The notes below the pieces were generated by a model, which had not been told where the DNA came from, made no database searches, and saw only the letters and a list, made by a program, of their open reading frames with translations. From positions 1 to 64,000 of the forward strand of contig CACZFT010000017.1 in NCBI GenBank assembly GCA_902780535.1: a DNA stretch of 64,000 nucleotides. The letters are read 5' to 3'. Source of the DNA: an uncultured Selenomonas sp. GTDB taxonomy: Bacteria > Bacillota > Negativicutes > Selenomonadales > Selenomonadaceae. The position numbers and the translations under genes were made by a program. This document shows positions 53,541 through 62,593 of this stretch, piece by piece (the first letter of the stretch is position 1; each line of letters begins with the position of its first letter).

Positions 53541-53556
53541 TCGTGCATCACATCCG

Positions 53557-53669
53557 TCATGCTTGTGAGACAGCCTTGCGGCATAAGCGAACGCATAGGC
53601 GTTGGAACGCCTTGCGCCTGCTTATCCTTCAGTCAGCTTCGCTGACAGCTCCCTCTGAGAGGGAGCCTT
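53557..53669. repeat. Palindromic element copy R5
   Basis: Starts with the arm ATGCTTGTGAGACAG, then the core GCATAAGCGAACGCATAGGC with inverted partner GCGCCTGCTTAT, which is shared with R2. It ends with GTCAGC-TTC-GCTGAC and the CTCCCTCTGAGAGGGAG hairpin. No ORF. Confidence 0.82.
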
Positions 53670-53672
53670 TTT
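53648..53672 (+). terminator. Terminator formed by the right end of repeat R5
   Basis: GCTCCCTC / GAGGGAGC hairpin followed by six T, downstream of the HD-domain gene. Confidence 0.7.
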
Positions 53673-53770
53673 TATGGCTTCCTGCAAATTTTTGTTTGCT
53701 GATGGCGAGGCGCTTCGAATCGTGTATAATAAAAAGGAGACTTTGAAATGAGGTGATTCCCATTCCGGAT

Positions 53771-56700
53771 ATGGAAGAAACGGCAGCGGCGGAGCCCGCG
53801 AAAGCGGCCATCCCGTTCGCCCATCTGCATGTGCATACGGAGTTCAGCCTGCTGGACGGCGCGAGCCGCATCCCCGACCTCATCGCGGCGGCGAAGGCGG
53901 AGGGGATGGAGGCCATCGCGATCACGGATCACGGCGCGATGTATGGCGTCATCGATTTTTATAAAGAAGCGAAGAAACAGGGCATAAAACCGATCATCGG
54001 CTGCGAGGCCTACGTCGCGCCCGGCGACCGCCACGAGCGCGCCGAGGTGAACGGCGTCAAATACTACCATCTGATTCTGCTCGCGGAAAATCAGACAGGC
54101 TACCGCAATCTCGTGAAGCTCGTTTCATACGCGAATATCGAGGGCTTCTACTACAAGCCGCGCGTCGATCACGAGCTCTTGCGAAAATATCATGAGGGCA
54201 TCATCTGCCTGTCCGCCTGCGTCGCGGGCGAGGTGCCGCGCGCGCTGATTGCGGACAATCCCGACCGCGCCGACGCGCTCGTGCGCGAATACATCGACAT
54301 CTTCGGCAAGGAGAATTATTTCCTTGAAATCCAGAACCACGGGCTGGAGGAGGAACGGAAGTCGAACGCGGGCCTCATCGCGCTCGCGAAGAAGTACGGC
54401 CTCGGCCTTGTCGCGACGAACGACAGCCATTATGTGCGCCGCGAGGACAGCGAGTTCCACGACATCCTGCTCTGCATCCAGATGGCAAAGACCGTCGATG
54501 ATCCCGACCGCATGCGGTTCAACAGCGACGACTACTATCTGAAGACGCCGGAGGAAATGGCGGCACTTTTCCCCGACTGTCCCGAGGCCATCGAGAACAC
54601 GATGAAGATTGCGGAGCGCTGCAACGTGGACTTTGAGTTCGGCCACTTGCAGCTGCCGTATTATCCGATTCCTGCGCCGCACAAGGATGACCAGGCATAT
54701 CTGCGCTTCCTTTGCGAGCAGGCGCTGCCCGAGCGTTATCCTGATGCCGCGCCGGCCATCCGCGACCGCCTCGAATACGAGCTCGGCATCATCCATCGCA
54801 TGGGCTATGACAGCTATTTCCTGATTGTCTGGGACTTCATCAACTACTCGCGCGAGCACGGCATCGGCGTCGGGCCGGGGCGCGGCTCGGCGGCTGGTTC
54901 GATTGTTGCATATCTTCTCGGCATCACGAACCTCGATCCGATGAAGTATGATCTGCTCTTCGAGCGCTTCCTGAATCCAGAGCGCGTGTCGATGCCGGAT
55001 ATTGATGTCGATTTCGACTACATCCAGCGCAGCAAGGTCATCGAGTATGTCAAAGAGCGCTATGGCTACGACCATGTCGCGCAGATCGTCACGTTCGGCA
55101 CGATGGCGGCGAAGGGCGCGATCCGCGACGTCGGCCGTGCGCTCAACATGCCGTACGCGCAAGTTTCAGACATCGCGAAGCTCGTGCCGAATGAGCTCAA
55201 GATGACGCTCGACAAGGCGATGAAGGAGTCGGCCGATTTCCGCAAGGCATATGAGGAAAGCGACGACGTCCGCCGTCTCATCGACCTCGCGAAAAAAATC
55301 GAGGGCCTGCCGCGCCACAGTTCGACGCATGCGGCGGGCGTCGTAATCGCGCGCCATCCGCTGACGGACTACGTGCCCGTCTCGATGTCGGACGGCACGC
55401 TCGTCACGGAGTACGACAAGGATCACGTCGAGGAACTCGGCCTTTTGAAGATGGACTTCCTCGGCCTGCGCACGCTGACCGTCATCTCGGACGCCGTCAA
55501 GAACGTCGAGAAGAACCGCGGCGAGATTGTCGATATTGAAAAGATTCCGCTCAAGGACGAGCTCACGTCGAAGATGCTCTGCGATGGCAAGACGGGCGCT
55601 GTGTTCCAGATGGAATCGAGCGGCATGACGCAGCTCGTCAAAGACCTCGCGCCGCGCGGCTTCACGGATCTGATTCCGACGGTCGCACTCTATCGTCCGG
55701 GGCCGCTGGGCTCCGGCATGGTCGAGGACTTCATCGCGGGACTTCATGGCGAAAAAGAAGTCACGTACATGCATCCGCTGCTCGAGCCCATCCTCAAAGA
55801 GACGTTTGGCGTCGTGCTCTATCAGGAGCAGGTCATGCAGATCGTGCAGGTGCTCGCGGGCTTTACGCTCGGTCAGGCCGACCTGCTGCGCCGCGCGATG
55901 GGCAAGAAAAAGGCCAAGATCCTGATGGATCAGAAGCAGAACTTCCTCGACGGCTGCAAGCGAAATGGCATCGAGATGGGACTTGCCAATACGATTTTCG
56001 ACCTGCTGACGCATTTCGCCGATTATGGCTTCAACAAGTCGCACAGCGCGGCTTACGCGCTCGTTGCGTGGCAGACGGCGTATCTCAAGGCGCATTATCC
56101 GCAGGAATTCATGGCGGCCATGCTCACGAGCGTCATGGACACGGACAAGGTCACGGTCTACATCGAGCAGTGCCGCCGCATGGGCATCCCGATTCTGCCG
56201 CCGGACATCAATGCGAGCGAGATTTCCTTCACAGTCGACGGCCCGGCCATCCGCTTCGGCCTCGCCGCCGTGCGCAATGTTGGCGAGAATGCGCTCAAAG
56301 GCGTCATCGCCGAGCGTGTGGCAAACGGGCCATTCACGTCGCTCGTCGATTTCTGTTCGCGCATCGATGCGCAGAAATTTTCCAAGCGCCCGGTCGAAAG
56401 CCTGATTCGCTGCGGCGCGTTCGATTCGCTCGGCGCGCGCCGCAGCCAGCTCTTGGCCGTGCTCGACAAGGCCATGGGCGAGGCGCAGCGCAAGCAGCGC
56501 GACGAAGCGAGCGGACAGCTCGGCCTTTTCAGCGCAGACGTGCTCGACGAGGCGGCCGAGCTCGAACTGCCTGACATCCCCGAGGCGAGCAGGGAAGAGA
56601 TTCTTGCATGGGAAAAGGAAGCGACGGGCTTCTACATCACGGGCCATCCGCTCGAAAAGTACAAAGACATCATCGACAACCTCGTCTCCATCCGCTCGAT

Positions 56701-57193
56701 GAAGGAAGGCGGCGTGCGCGACAAGCAGGTCGTGCGCATCGCGGGCCTCTTCACGGAGGTCAAGCGGATCACGACGAAGAAGGGCGAGACGATGTGTTTT
56801 GCGACGCTTGAAGACTTCACGGACAGCCTCGAAACCATCATCTTCCCGCGCGTCTTCTACGAGCACGTCAACCAGTGCGTCGTCGATGAAGCCGTCGTGC
56901 TGCAGGGGCATGTCGATGTGCAGGACGATGCCGTGAAGCTGCTCGTCGACAATATCTGGGAGCTTGCGGACTACCAGCCGGAATACTACATCAAAGTGCC
57001 GGACAATCTCGACGAAGAGAAGAAGCAGGCGCTTCACGAGGCGTTCCAGACGTATCACGGCGATCAGATTGTCTTTTTGCAGATTGGCGGCCGCTGGAAG
57101 AAGACGGGCACGAACTACTGGCTCAAAAGCGGGGGAGACGTGCGCGAGGCGCTCGCCGCCATCCTCGGCGAGGATGCCGTCCATATCCGCTGA
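53771..57193 (+). CDS. dnaE: DNA polymerase III alpha subunit (DnaE)
   Basis: 1140 residues. Replicative polymerase subunit. PHP domain at the N-terminus (HLHVHTEFSLLDGASRI), then the C-family polymerase core: GVGPGRGSAAGSIVAYLLG, the catalytic PDIDVDFDY, FNKSHSAAYALVAWQTAYLK, then helix-hairpin-helix (NVGENALKGVIAERV) and a C-terminal OB fold (VVRIAGLFTEVKRITTKKGE). ATG 53771 is taken; GTG 53753 in frame would add six residues and neither has an ideal ribosome-binding site. A TATAAT lies at 53725 without a clear -35. Confidence 0.97.
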   Translation: MEETAAAEPAKAAIPFAHLHVHTEFSLLDGASRIPDLIAAAKAEGMEAIAITDHGAMYGVIDFYKEAKKQGIKPIIGCEAYVAPGDRHERAEVNGVKYYHLILLAENQTGYRNLVKLVSYANIEGFYYKPRVDHELLRKYHEGIICLSACVAGEVPRALIADNPDRADALVREYIDIFGKENYFLEIQNHGLEEERKSNAGLIALAKKYGLGLVATNDSHYVRREDSEFHDILLCIQMAKTVDDPDRMRFNSDDYYLKTPEEMAALFPDCPEAIENTMKIAERCNVDFEFGHLQLPYYPIPAPHKDDQAYLRFLCEQALPERYPDAAPAIRDRLEYELGIIHRMGYDSYFLIVWDFINYSREHGIGVGPGRGSAAGSIVAYLLGITNLDPMKYDLLFERFLNPERVSMPDIDVDFDYIQRSKVIEYVKERYGYDHVAQIVTFGTMAAKGAIRDVGRALNMPYAQVSDIAKLVPNELKMTLDKAMKESADFRKAYEESDDVRRLIDLAKKIEGLPRHSSTHAAGVVIARHPLTDYVPVSMSDGTLVTEYDKDHVEELGLLKMDFLGLRTLTVISDAVKNVEKNRGEIVDIEKIPLKDELTSKMLCDGKTGAVFQMESSGMTQLVKDLAPRGFTDLIPTVALYRPGPLGSGMVEDFIAGLHGEKEVTYMHPLLEPILKETFGVVLYQEQVMQIVQVLAGFTLGQADLLRRAMGKKKAKILMDQKQNFLDGCKRNGIEMGLANTIFDLLTHFADYGFNKSHSAAYALVAWQTAYLKAHYPQEFMAAMLTSVMDTDKVTVYIEQCRRMGIPILPPDINASEISFTVDGPAIRFGLAAVRNVGENALKGVIAERVANGPFTSLVDFCSRIDAQKFSKRPVESLIRCGAFDSLGARRSQLLAVLDKAMGEAQRKQRDEASGQLGLFSADVLDEAAELELPDIPEASREEILAWEKEATGFYITGHPLEKYKDIIDNLVSIRSMKEGGVRDKQVVRIAGLFTEVKRITTKKGETMCFATLEDFTDSLETIIFPRVFYEHVNQCVVDEAVVLQGHVDVQDDAVKLLVDNIWELADYQPEYYIKVPDNLDEEKKQALHEAFQTYHGDQIVFLQIGGRWKKTGTNYWLKSGGDVREALAAILGEDAVHIR

Positions 57194-57201
57194 GGGGGCG
57201 T

Positions 57202-57762
57202 TCATATCTGCACGAGTTCTCGTGAGCATTTGCCGACGCAGCCTTCCATCCAGTCCTCTTCGAAATCTTTCGTCGGGGTGAAGGTCCTGAGGACGTCGTG
57301 CCCGATGGTGATGAAGATGTCTTCAGAGAACCAGACTGGCTTTTCGAAAGAGATTTCAAGCCTCCAGAAGTCGAGCAGGATGCCGCGCGTGACGTAGACG
57401 TCGTAAATCTGCTCGCCGTTTTCAAACAGTTCCTGATGCTCTTGCACGAGATGGATGTCCTGGATGGTGCGGTTCACGGGGATGGTCTGCAGATGGCCAT
57501 AGGAGTCGACCGCCGTTTCGCGCGTCGTCGAGAGCGTCATACGGGCTACGTCGTCGACGTAGCCATAATAGTCCAGAGGCTCTGTGAAATTGTAGAGATA
57601 ATAGGTCTGATCTTCGATTTGGAGGATGGCGGCTGGATAGGCCGTGAGATTTAGATGTGAATAGCCCTTTTTTTCACACTGGAGCAACACGAGCCGCTTT
57701 TCTCTCCAGTTGCGGAGCAGTGCCATTTCCCGTTCGGTAAAGCGCAAGTCCTGACGAATCAT
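57202..57762 (-). CDS. Hypothetical protein, minus strand
   Basis: 186 residues, family not recognised. ATG 57762 is selected since AGGAGGG lies 6 nt upstream; a longer frame upstream has no such site. The protein is cytoplasmic-looking, rich in aromatic residues and beta strands: LVLLQCEKKGYSHLNLTAYP, ILQIEDQTYYLYNFTEPLDY, FRAMES such as GILLDFWRLEISFEKPVWFS, and a C-terminal FEEDWMEGCVGKCSRELVQI with two Cys. It converges on dnaE with 8 nt between stops, and shares a divergent promoter region with the carboxypeptidase gene. Confidence 0.75.
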   Translation of the reverse strand: MIRQDLRFTEREMALLRNWREKRLVLLQCEKKGYSHLNLTAYPAAILQIEDQTYYLYNFTEPLDYYGYVDDVARMTLSTTRETAVDSYGHLQTIPVNRTIQDIHLVQEHQELFENGEQIYDVYVTRGILLDFWRLEISFEKPVWFSEDIFITIGHDVLRTFTPTKDFEEDWMEGCVGKCSRELVQI

Positions 57763-57788
57763 AGCGTTCCCTCCTCGTTTTTTTCTCC

Positions 57789-57817
57789 AGTATAAAGGAC
57801 GGCAAAAGGGAAGGCAA
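57789..57817 (-). promoter_or_regulatory. Promoter of minus-strand hypothetical gene
   Basis: Minus-strand TTGCCT, 17-nt spacer, TATACT. It lies back to back with the promoter at 57825, only 7 nt away. Confidence 0.65.
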
Positions 57818-57824
57818 TCCAAGA

Positions 57825-57853
57825 TTGCAAATGCACGACTTGGATGATAGAAT
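57825..57853 (+). promoter_or_regulatory. Promoter of D-Ala-D-Ala carboxypeptidase gene
   Basis: TTGCAA, 17-nt spacer, TAGAAT, about 44 nt before the TTG start. Confidence 0.7.
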
Positions 57854-57896
57854 AAAAAGCATGTAATTATTCGAAGGGGAAGGTTGGATCAGTCCA

Positions 57897-59132
57897 TTGT
57901 TTTCGCTGCGTTCATTGGGTTCATTGGTTTTATTGAAAGAGAGAAGAGCATGGGCGGCGGCCATCAGCTGTGCGGTCGTGCTGACGCTGGGGACAGGCGA
58001 GGTCTCGGCCGCGCTCGCAGATGACATCATCAAGAAAGCGCCGCAGGAGACGCCGAAGGTTGACGGGCTCGTGCTGTCGCCGGATGATGCGCTGCCGCGC
58101 GTAACGGCGCGAAGTGCGGTCGTTATGGAAGCAAAGACAAGGCGCGTGCTCTATGAGCGGAACATGGACAACCGCCAGTTCCCTGCAAGCACGACGAAGA
58201 TCATGACGCTGATCATCGCACTCGAAAAGGGCAATCTCGATGACGTCGTGAAAGTCGGCCCGCATGCGGCTGGCACGGAGGGCTCGACGCTCTGGCTCGA
58301 AGAGGGCGACGAGGTCACGCTGCGTGAGCTGCTCTACGGCATGATGCTTCATTCGGGCAATGATGCGACGGTGGCCGTCGCCGAGCACATCGCGGGTTCC
58401 GTCGATGCGTTTGCCCGCCTTATGACGGACAAGGCGCATGAAATCGGCGCGAAAGATACGAACTTCGTCAATGCGAACGGCCTGCCCGACGATGCGCACT
58501 ATACGACAGCGCACGACCTCGCGCTGATTGCCTCGTATGGCTACACGCTGCCAGAGTTCGAGGAAATCGTGAGCACGAAGGAAATCACGTTCCCGTGGGT
58601 CAAGGATGAAACGCACCTGCTGCGCAACGAGAACCAGATGCTCTGGCTCTACGAAGGCGGCAACGGCGTCAAGACGGGCTACACGGATGCGGCGGGACGC
58701 TGCCTCGTCTCGGCGGCGAAGCGCGACGGCATCCAGCTCGTGGCCGTCGTGCTCGACAGCAATTGGATGTGGAACGACTCGATTCTCCTGCTCGATTATG
58801 GCTTTTCGAAAATCGACCGCACGACCGTTGTTAGGAAGCATGCACAGGTCGGCACGGTCGCTGTCACGGGCAGTTGTGCGCGGCGCCTCGGCGTGCAGAC
58901 GAAAGACGAGATCGTGCTGCCGGTCGTCGATGGCGCGGCAGGCTACGAGCAGACGATCGACCTGCCGCATGCAGTCAAGGCGCCGGTCAAAAAAGGCGAC
59001 ACCATCGGCACGCTCCGCGTCACATATCAGGGCAGGGAAGTCGCAAAGACCGACCTCGTCGCGATGCAGGACGCCGAGCGGAAGTCGTTCTTCCTGACAG
59101 TCTGGAAGAGCTTGCAGTCGCTGTTCTTCTAA
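57897..59132 (+). CDS. D-alanyl-D-alanine carboxypeptidase (DacF-like, PBP5 family)
   Basis: 411 residues. Low-molecular-weight penicillin-binding protein that trims the terminal D-Ala of peptidoglycan stem peptides. N-terminal signal peptide (AWAAAISCAVVLTLGTGEVS). Active-site motifs: SxxK as STTK near residue 98, SxN as HSGNDATVAVAEHIAG, and KTG as VKTGYTDAAGR. A C-terminal beta domain (VTGSCARRLGVQTKDEIVLP) and a terminal amphipathic helix (SFFLTVWKSLQSLFF) anchor it to the membrane. TTG 57897 is the best start by frame, though the ribosome-binding site is distant. Confidence 0.93.
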   Translation: MFSLRSLGSLVLLKERRAWAAAISCAVVLTLGTGEVSAALADDIIKKAPQETPKVDGLVLSPDDALPRVTARSAVVMEAKTRRVLYERNMDNRQFPASTTKIMTLIIALEKGNLDDVVKVGPHAAGTEGSTLWLEEGDEVTLRELLYGMMLHSGNDATVAVAEHIAGSVDAFARLMTDKAHEIGAKDTNFVNANGLPDDAHYTTAHDLALIASYGYTLPEFEEIVSTKEITFPWVKDETHLLRNENQMLWLYEGGNGVKTGYTDAAGRCLVSAAKRDGIQLVAVVLDSNWMWNDSILLLDYGFSKIDRTTVVRKHAQVGTVAVTGSCARRLGVQTKDEIVLPVVDGAAGYEQTIDLPHAVKAPVKKGDTIGTLRVTYQGREVAKTDLVAMQDAERKSFFLTVWKSLQSLFF

Positions 59133-59137
59133 TGAAA

Positions 59138-59220
59138 GCCCCCCTCATTGAGGGGGAGGGCCACGAAGTGGCAGGGGGAGTAGTCGGGTGCTGGATACAG
59201 ACAAGCATGCCATCGTTATG
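59138..59220. repeat. Palindromic element, half copy R6
   Basis: CCCCCCTCATTGAGGGGG, then GCCAC-GAA-GTGGC, then GGGGGAGTAGTCGGGTGCTG and an ACAAGCATGCCATCG arm matching the core arm of R1/R3. The right half is missing. It sits directly after the carboxypeptidase stop codon and may terminate its transcript. Confidence 0.78.
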
Positions 59221-59243
59221 TAGTATCACGGGAGGCTATTTTA

Positions 59244-59996
59244 TTGAAGGAACGTTTGCAGAAAATCCTCGCGCAGGCGGGCGTGGCGTCGCGGCGCAAT
59301 GCGGAAAAGCTCATCGCGGCGGGGCGCGTGGCCGTCGATGGCACGATCGTGACGGAGCTCGGCGCGAAAGTCGAGGCCGCGGACGTGCGCATTACGGTCG
59401 ATGGCAAGCCGCTTCCCGCGCAGGAATCGCATGTCTACTTCCTGCTGAACAAGCCGAAGGGCTGCATTACGACGGCGCATGACGACCGCGGGCGGCGCAC
59501 GGTGCTCGACCTGCTGCCAGAGGTGAAGGAGCGCATCTATCCCGTCGGACGCCTCGACAACAATACGGAGGGGCTGCTGCTCCTCACGAACGACGGCGCA
59601 TTGACGAACGGCCTGCTGCATCCGAAGCAGGAAGTCGACAAGACGTATGTCGCGCGCGTCCAGCCCGCGCCGACGGAACAGGCACTCGTCCGCCTGACGG
59701 AGGGCGTGAAGCTCGAGGACGGCATGACAGCGCCGGCGCTCGTGCGCGTGCTTTCGTCGGACGGCGCCGAGGCGCGCGTCGAAATCACGATTCACGAGGG
59801 GCGCAACCGGCAGGTGCGCCGCATGTTCGCAGCGGTCGGCTGCGATGTGAAAGCGCTGAAGCGCAAGACGTTTGCAGGGCTCACGCTCGCAGGCGTGCCG
59901 CGCGGCACGCATCGCCCGCTGACGCAGGCAGAGCTCACGCATCTGCGGGAGCTCGCGGGCCTTGTACAGGGCCGACCAAAGAGGAAATCCGAATGA
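59244..59996 (+). CDS. Pseudouridine synthase RluB/RsuA family
   Basis: 250 residues. Isomerises a uridine of 23S (or 16S) rRNA. S4 RNA-binding domain at the N-terminus (RLQKILAQAGVASRRNAEKL) and the catalytic motif YPVGRLDNNTEGLLLLTNDG with the active Asp. Also VYFLLNKPKGCITTAHDDRG and RNRQVRRMFAAVGCDVKALK as in RluB. Start is TTG 59244, eight nt after GGGAGG. It overlaps the flavoprotein gene by 4 nt. Confidence 0.93.
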   Translation: MKERLQKILAQAGVASRRNAEKLIAAGRVAVDGTIVTELGAKVEAADVRITVDGKPLPAQESHVYFLLNKPKGCITTAHDDRGRRTVLDLLPEVKERIYPVGRLDNNTEGLLLLTNDGALTNGLLHPKQEVDKTYVARVQPAPTEQALVRLTEGVKLEDGMTAPALVRVLSSDGAEARVEITIHEGRNRQVRRMFAAVGCDVKALKRKTFAGLTLAGVPRGTHRPLTQAELTHLRELAGLVQGRPKRKSE

Positions 59997-61234
59997 AGAA
60001 AGTAATTGTCGCCGGGGCAGGCCCGGCGGGCATGATGGCCGCAATTACGGCGGCAGAGAATGGCGCGGAGGTCACGCTGCTCGAAAAGATGAAGCGGCCG
60101 GGCCGCAAGATGATGATTACGGGCAAAGGCCGCTGCAACGTCACGAATGCGGCCGATGTGCCCGAGATCATCCGCCAGTTCAAGGGGAATGGCGCATTTC
60201 TGCACAGCGCGTTTGCGGCGTTTGACAATCAGGACGTCATGCGTTTCTTTGAAGACCAGGGCGTGCCGCTCAAAGTCGAGCGCGGAAACCGTGTGTTCCC
60301 GCAGAGCGACCATGCGCTCGACTGCGTCGATGCGATGGTCGCAAGGCTTCATGAGCTCGGAGTGACGATTGAGACAGAGGCAGCGGTGCGCGACGTGCTG
60401 CTCACGGACGGCCATGCAGCAGGCGTGCGGACGGTGACGGGCGCGATCTACAGAGCCGATGCCGTCATCCTCGCGCTCGGCGGTGCGTCGTACCCCGGCA
60501 CGGGCTCGTCAGGCGATGGCTACGAGATGGCGAAAAAGCTCGGCCATACCGTCACGCCCATCCTGCCATCGCTCGTGCCGCTGGAAACGGAAGAGATGTG
60601 GCCGAAGGACGTGCAGGGGCTGTCGCTTCGAAACGTGCGCGTGAAACTCCTCGTCGATGGCGAGGAACGGCAGAATCTTTTCGGTGAGATGATGTTCACG
60701 CATTTCGGTGTGACCGGGCCGATCATCCTGTCGCTTTCGCGCGAGACGGCGCGGGCGCTCTACGAAAAGCATTTCGTCGAACTCGAACTCGACCTCAAAC
60801 CTGCGCTGACGCTTGAGAAGCTCGATGCGCGCATCTTGCGCGATTTTGAGAAATACCAGCGCAAAGAGGTCAAGAACGCGCTCGTCGACCTCTTGCCGCA
60901 GCGGCTGATTCCGATTGTCATCGACGCGGCCTATCTCGCCCCTGAAAAGCCGATTCACCAGGTCACGGCCGAAGAACGCGGGCGGCTGGGCGATGCACTG
61001 AAGCATCTCGTGCTGACGGTGACGAAGACGCGCCCGATTGCCGAGGCCATCGTGACGGCGGGCGGCGTCAGTGTGAAGGAGATCGACCCGAAGACGATGG
61101 AGTCGAAGCTCGTGCCCGGCCTTTATTTCGCGGGCGAGCTTGTCGATGTCGATGCCTTTACGGGCGGCTATAACCTGCAGGCGGCGTTCTCGATGGGCGT
61201 CGCGGCGGGCAGCTACAGCGTCTGGAACGATTGA
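59993..61234 (+). CDS. HI0933-like NAD(P)/FAD-dependent oxidoreductase
   Basis: 413 residues. FAD-binding fold VIVAGAGPAGMMAAITAAEN and the HI0933 signature LLEKMKRPGRKMMITGKGRC followed by NVTN. GGASYPGTGSSGDGYEMAKK and FFAGELVDVDAFTGGYNLQA-like C-terminal motif (YFAGELVDVDAFTGGYNLQ) are typical. The family is common next to rRNA pseudouridine synthase genes; its reaction is not established. Overlaps the rluB-like gene (ATGA). Confidence 0.92.
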   Translation: MKKVIVAGAGPAGMMAAITAAENGAEVTLLEKMKRPGRKMMITGKGRCNVTNAADVPEIIRQFKGNGAFLHSAFAAFDNQDVMRFFEDQGVPLKVERGNRVFPQSDHALDCVDAMVARLHELGVTIETEAAVRDVLLTDGHAAGVRTVTGAIYRADAVILALGGASYPGTGSSGDGYEMAKKLGHTVTPILPSLVPLETEEMWPKDVQGLSLRNVRVKLLVDGEERQNLFGEMMFTHFGVTGPIILSLSRETARALYEKHFVELELDLKPALTLEKLDARILRDFEKYQRKEVKNALVDLLPQRLIPIVIDAAYLAPEKPIHQVTAEERGRLGDALKHLVLTVTKTRPIAEAIVTAGGVSVKEIDPKTMESKLVPGLYFAGELVDVDAFTGGYNLQAAFSMGVAAGSYSVWND

Positions 61235-61258
61235 TTGTATTCTGCGAAGGAGAAACTC

Positions 61259-62566
61259 ATGGATACAGAAAAGCACATCACCCCGCTCACGCGCGGGCTG
61301 ACGGGACGCCTGCGCATCCCTGGAGACAAGTCCGTCTCGCACCGCAGCGTCATGTTTTCGGCCCTCGGCCGGACGCCTGTGCGCATCACGAACTTCCTCC
61401 ATGCGGCCGACTGCCTCTCAACGGTCGCCTGCATGAAAGCGCTCGGCGCCGAGGTCGAAATGGTTTCGGACACCGAGCTCGTCGTGACAGGCCACGGCCT
61501 GCATGGCCTTCAGGAGCCAGCAGGCATCCTCGATGCAGGAAATTCCGGCACGACGCTGCGCCTGCTCATGGGCCTCTTGGCACCGCAGCCGTTCAACGCC
61601 GTTTTTACGGGAGATGCTTCGCTTTCACGCCGCCCGATGGGCCGCGTGATCAAGCCTCTTTCCCAAATGGGCGCAAAAATCGTCGGCCGCAAGGGGAACA
61701 CGCTGCTGCCCATCACAGTCTGCGACCCAGAGGCGAAGATCCACGGCATGACGTATGAGAGCCCTGTCGCGAGTGCGCAGGTGAAATCCGCCATCTTGCT
61801 CGCTGGCATGTTTGCCGATGGCCCGACGACCGTTGCCGAGCCTGTGACGTCGCGCGACCATACGGAAAAGATGCTCGCGGCATTCGGTGTCGCGGTAGAG
61901 AAGCAGGGGACAGCCGTCACGATCCATCCCGTGGCGGATGACGAATACGTCGCACCAGCCGCCATCGAGGTGCCGGGCGACATCAGCTCGGCGGCCTACT
62001 GGCTCGTGCTGGCCTCGCTCGTGCCGGGCAGCCGTCTCGTGCTCGAAAATGTCGGCACGAACGAGACGCGCACCGGCATTCTCGACGTGCTCGAAGCGAT
62101 GGGCGCGGACATCCAGCGCGAGAACGTGCGGACGAGCGGCGGCGAAGAAGCCTGCGACCTCGTCATCACGGCGGCGAAGCTCCATGGTACGAGCTTTGGC
62201 AAGGACATGATGCCGCGCCTGATTGACGAGGTTCCAGCCATCGCCGTGGCGGCGCTCTTTGCCGAAGGCGACACCGTCATCACGGGGGCGGGCGAGCTCC
62301 GCGTCAAGGAGACCGACCGTCTGCAGGCCATCGCCGACGAGTGGAACAAGCTCGCGCCCGGCAGCGTCGAGGCCGGCGAAGACAGTCTCGTCATTCACGG
62401 CGGCACGCCCGTGCAGTGCGCGGAGGTGGCGAGTTATGACGACCATCGCATGGCGATGTCGCTCGCGTGTCTTGGCGCTATTGGCAAGGGTGTCATCATC
62501 GGCCGTCCAGACTGCGTCAACATCTCTTATCCCGAATTTTATCAGACGCTCCAGTCATTCCGCTGA
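61259..62566 (+). CDS. aroA: 3-phosphoshikimate 1-carboxyvinyltransferase (EPSP synthase)
   Basis: 435 residues. Sixth step of the shikimate pathway, joining PEP to shikimate-3-phosphate. Motifs: RIPGDKSVSHRSVMFSALGR (PEP/S3P site), LDAGNSGTTLRLLMGLLAPQ, ASLSRRPMGRVIKPLSQMGA, and LRVKETDRLQAIADEW. The LDAGNSGTTLRL form (rather than GNAGTAMRP) fits the class II-like EPSP synthases of Firmicutes. ATG 61259 has AAGGAG six nt upstream. Chorismate made here also feeds the trpD pathway. Confidence 0.97.
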   Translation: MDTEKHITPLTRGLTGRLRIPGDKSVSHRSVMFSALGRTPVRITNFLHAADCLSTVACMKALGAEVEMVSDTELVVTGHGLHGLQEPAGILDAGNSGTTLRLLMGLLAPQPFNAVFTGDASLSRRPMGRVIKPLSQMGAKIVGRKGNTLLPITVCDPEAKIHGMTYESPVASAQVKSAILLAGMFADGPTTVAEPVTSRDHTEKMLAAFGVAVEKQGTAVTIHPVADDEYVAPAAIEVPGDISSAAYWLVLASLVPGSRLVLENVGTNETRTGILDVLEAMGADIQRENVRTSGGEEACDLVITAAKLHGTSFGKDMMPRLIDEVPAIAVAALFAEGDTVITGAGELRVKETDRLQAIADEWNKLAPGSVEAGEDSLVIHGGTPVQCAEVASYDDHRMAMSLACLGAIGKGVIIGRPDCVNISYPEFYQTLQSFR

Positions 62567-62593
62567 GCGCATATTATAGGAGGAACGTATCGA

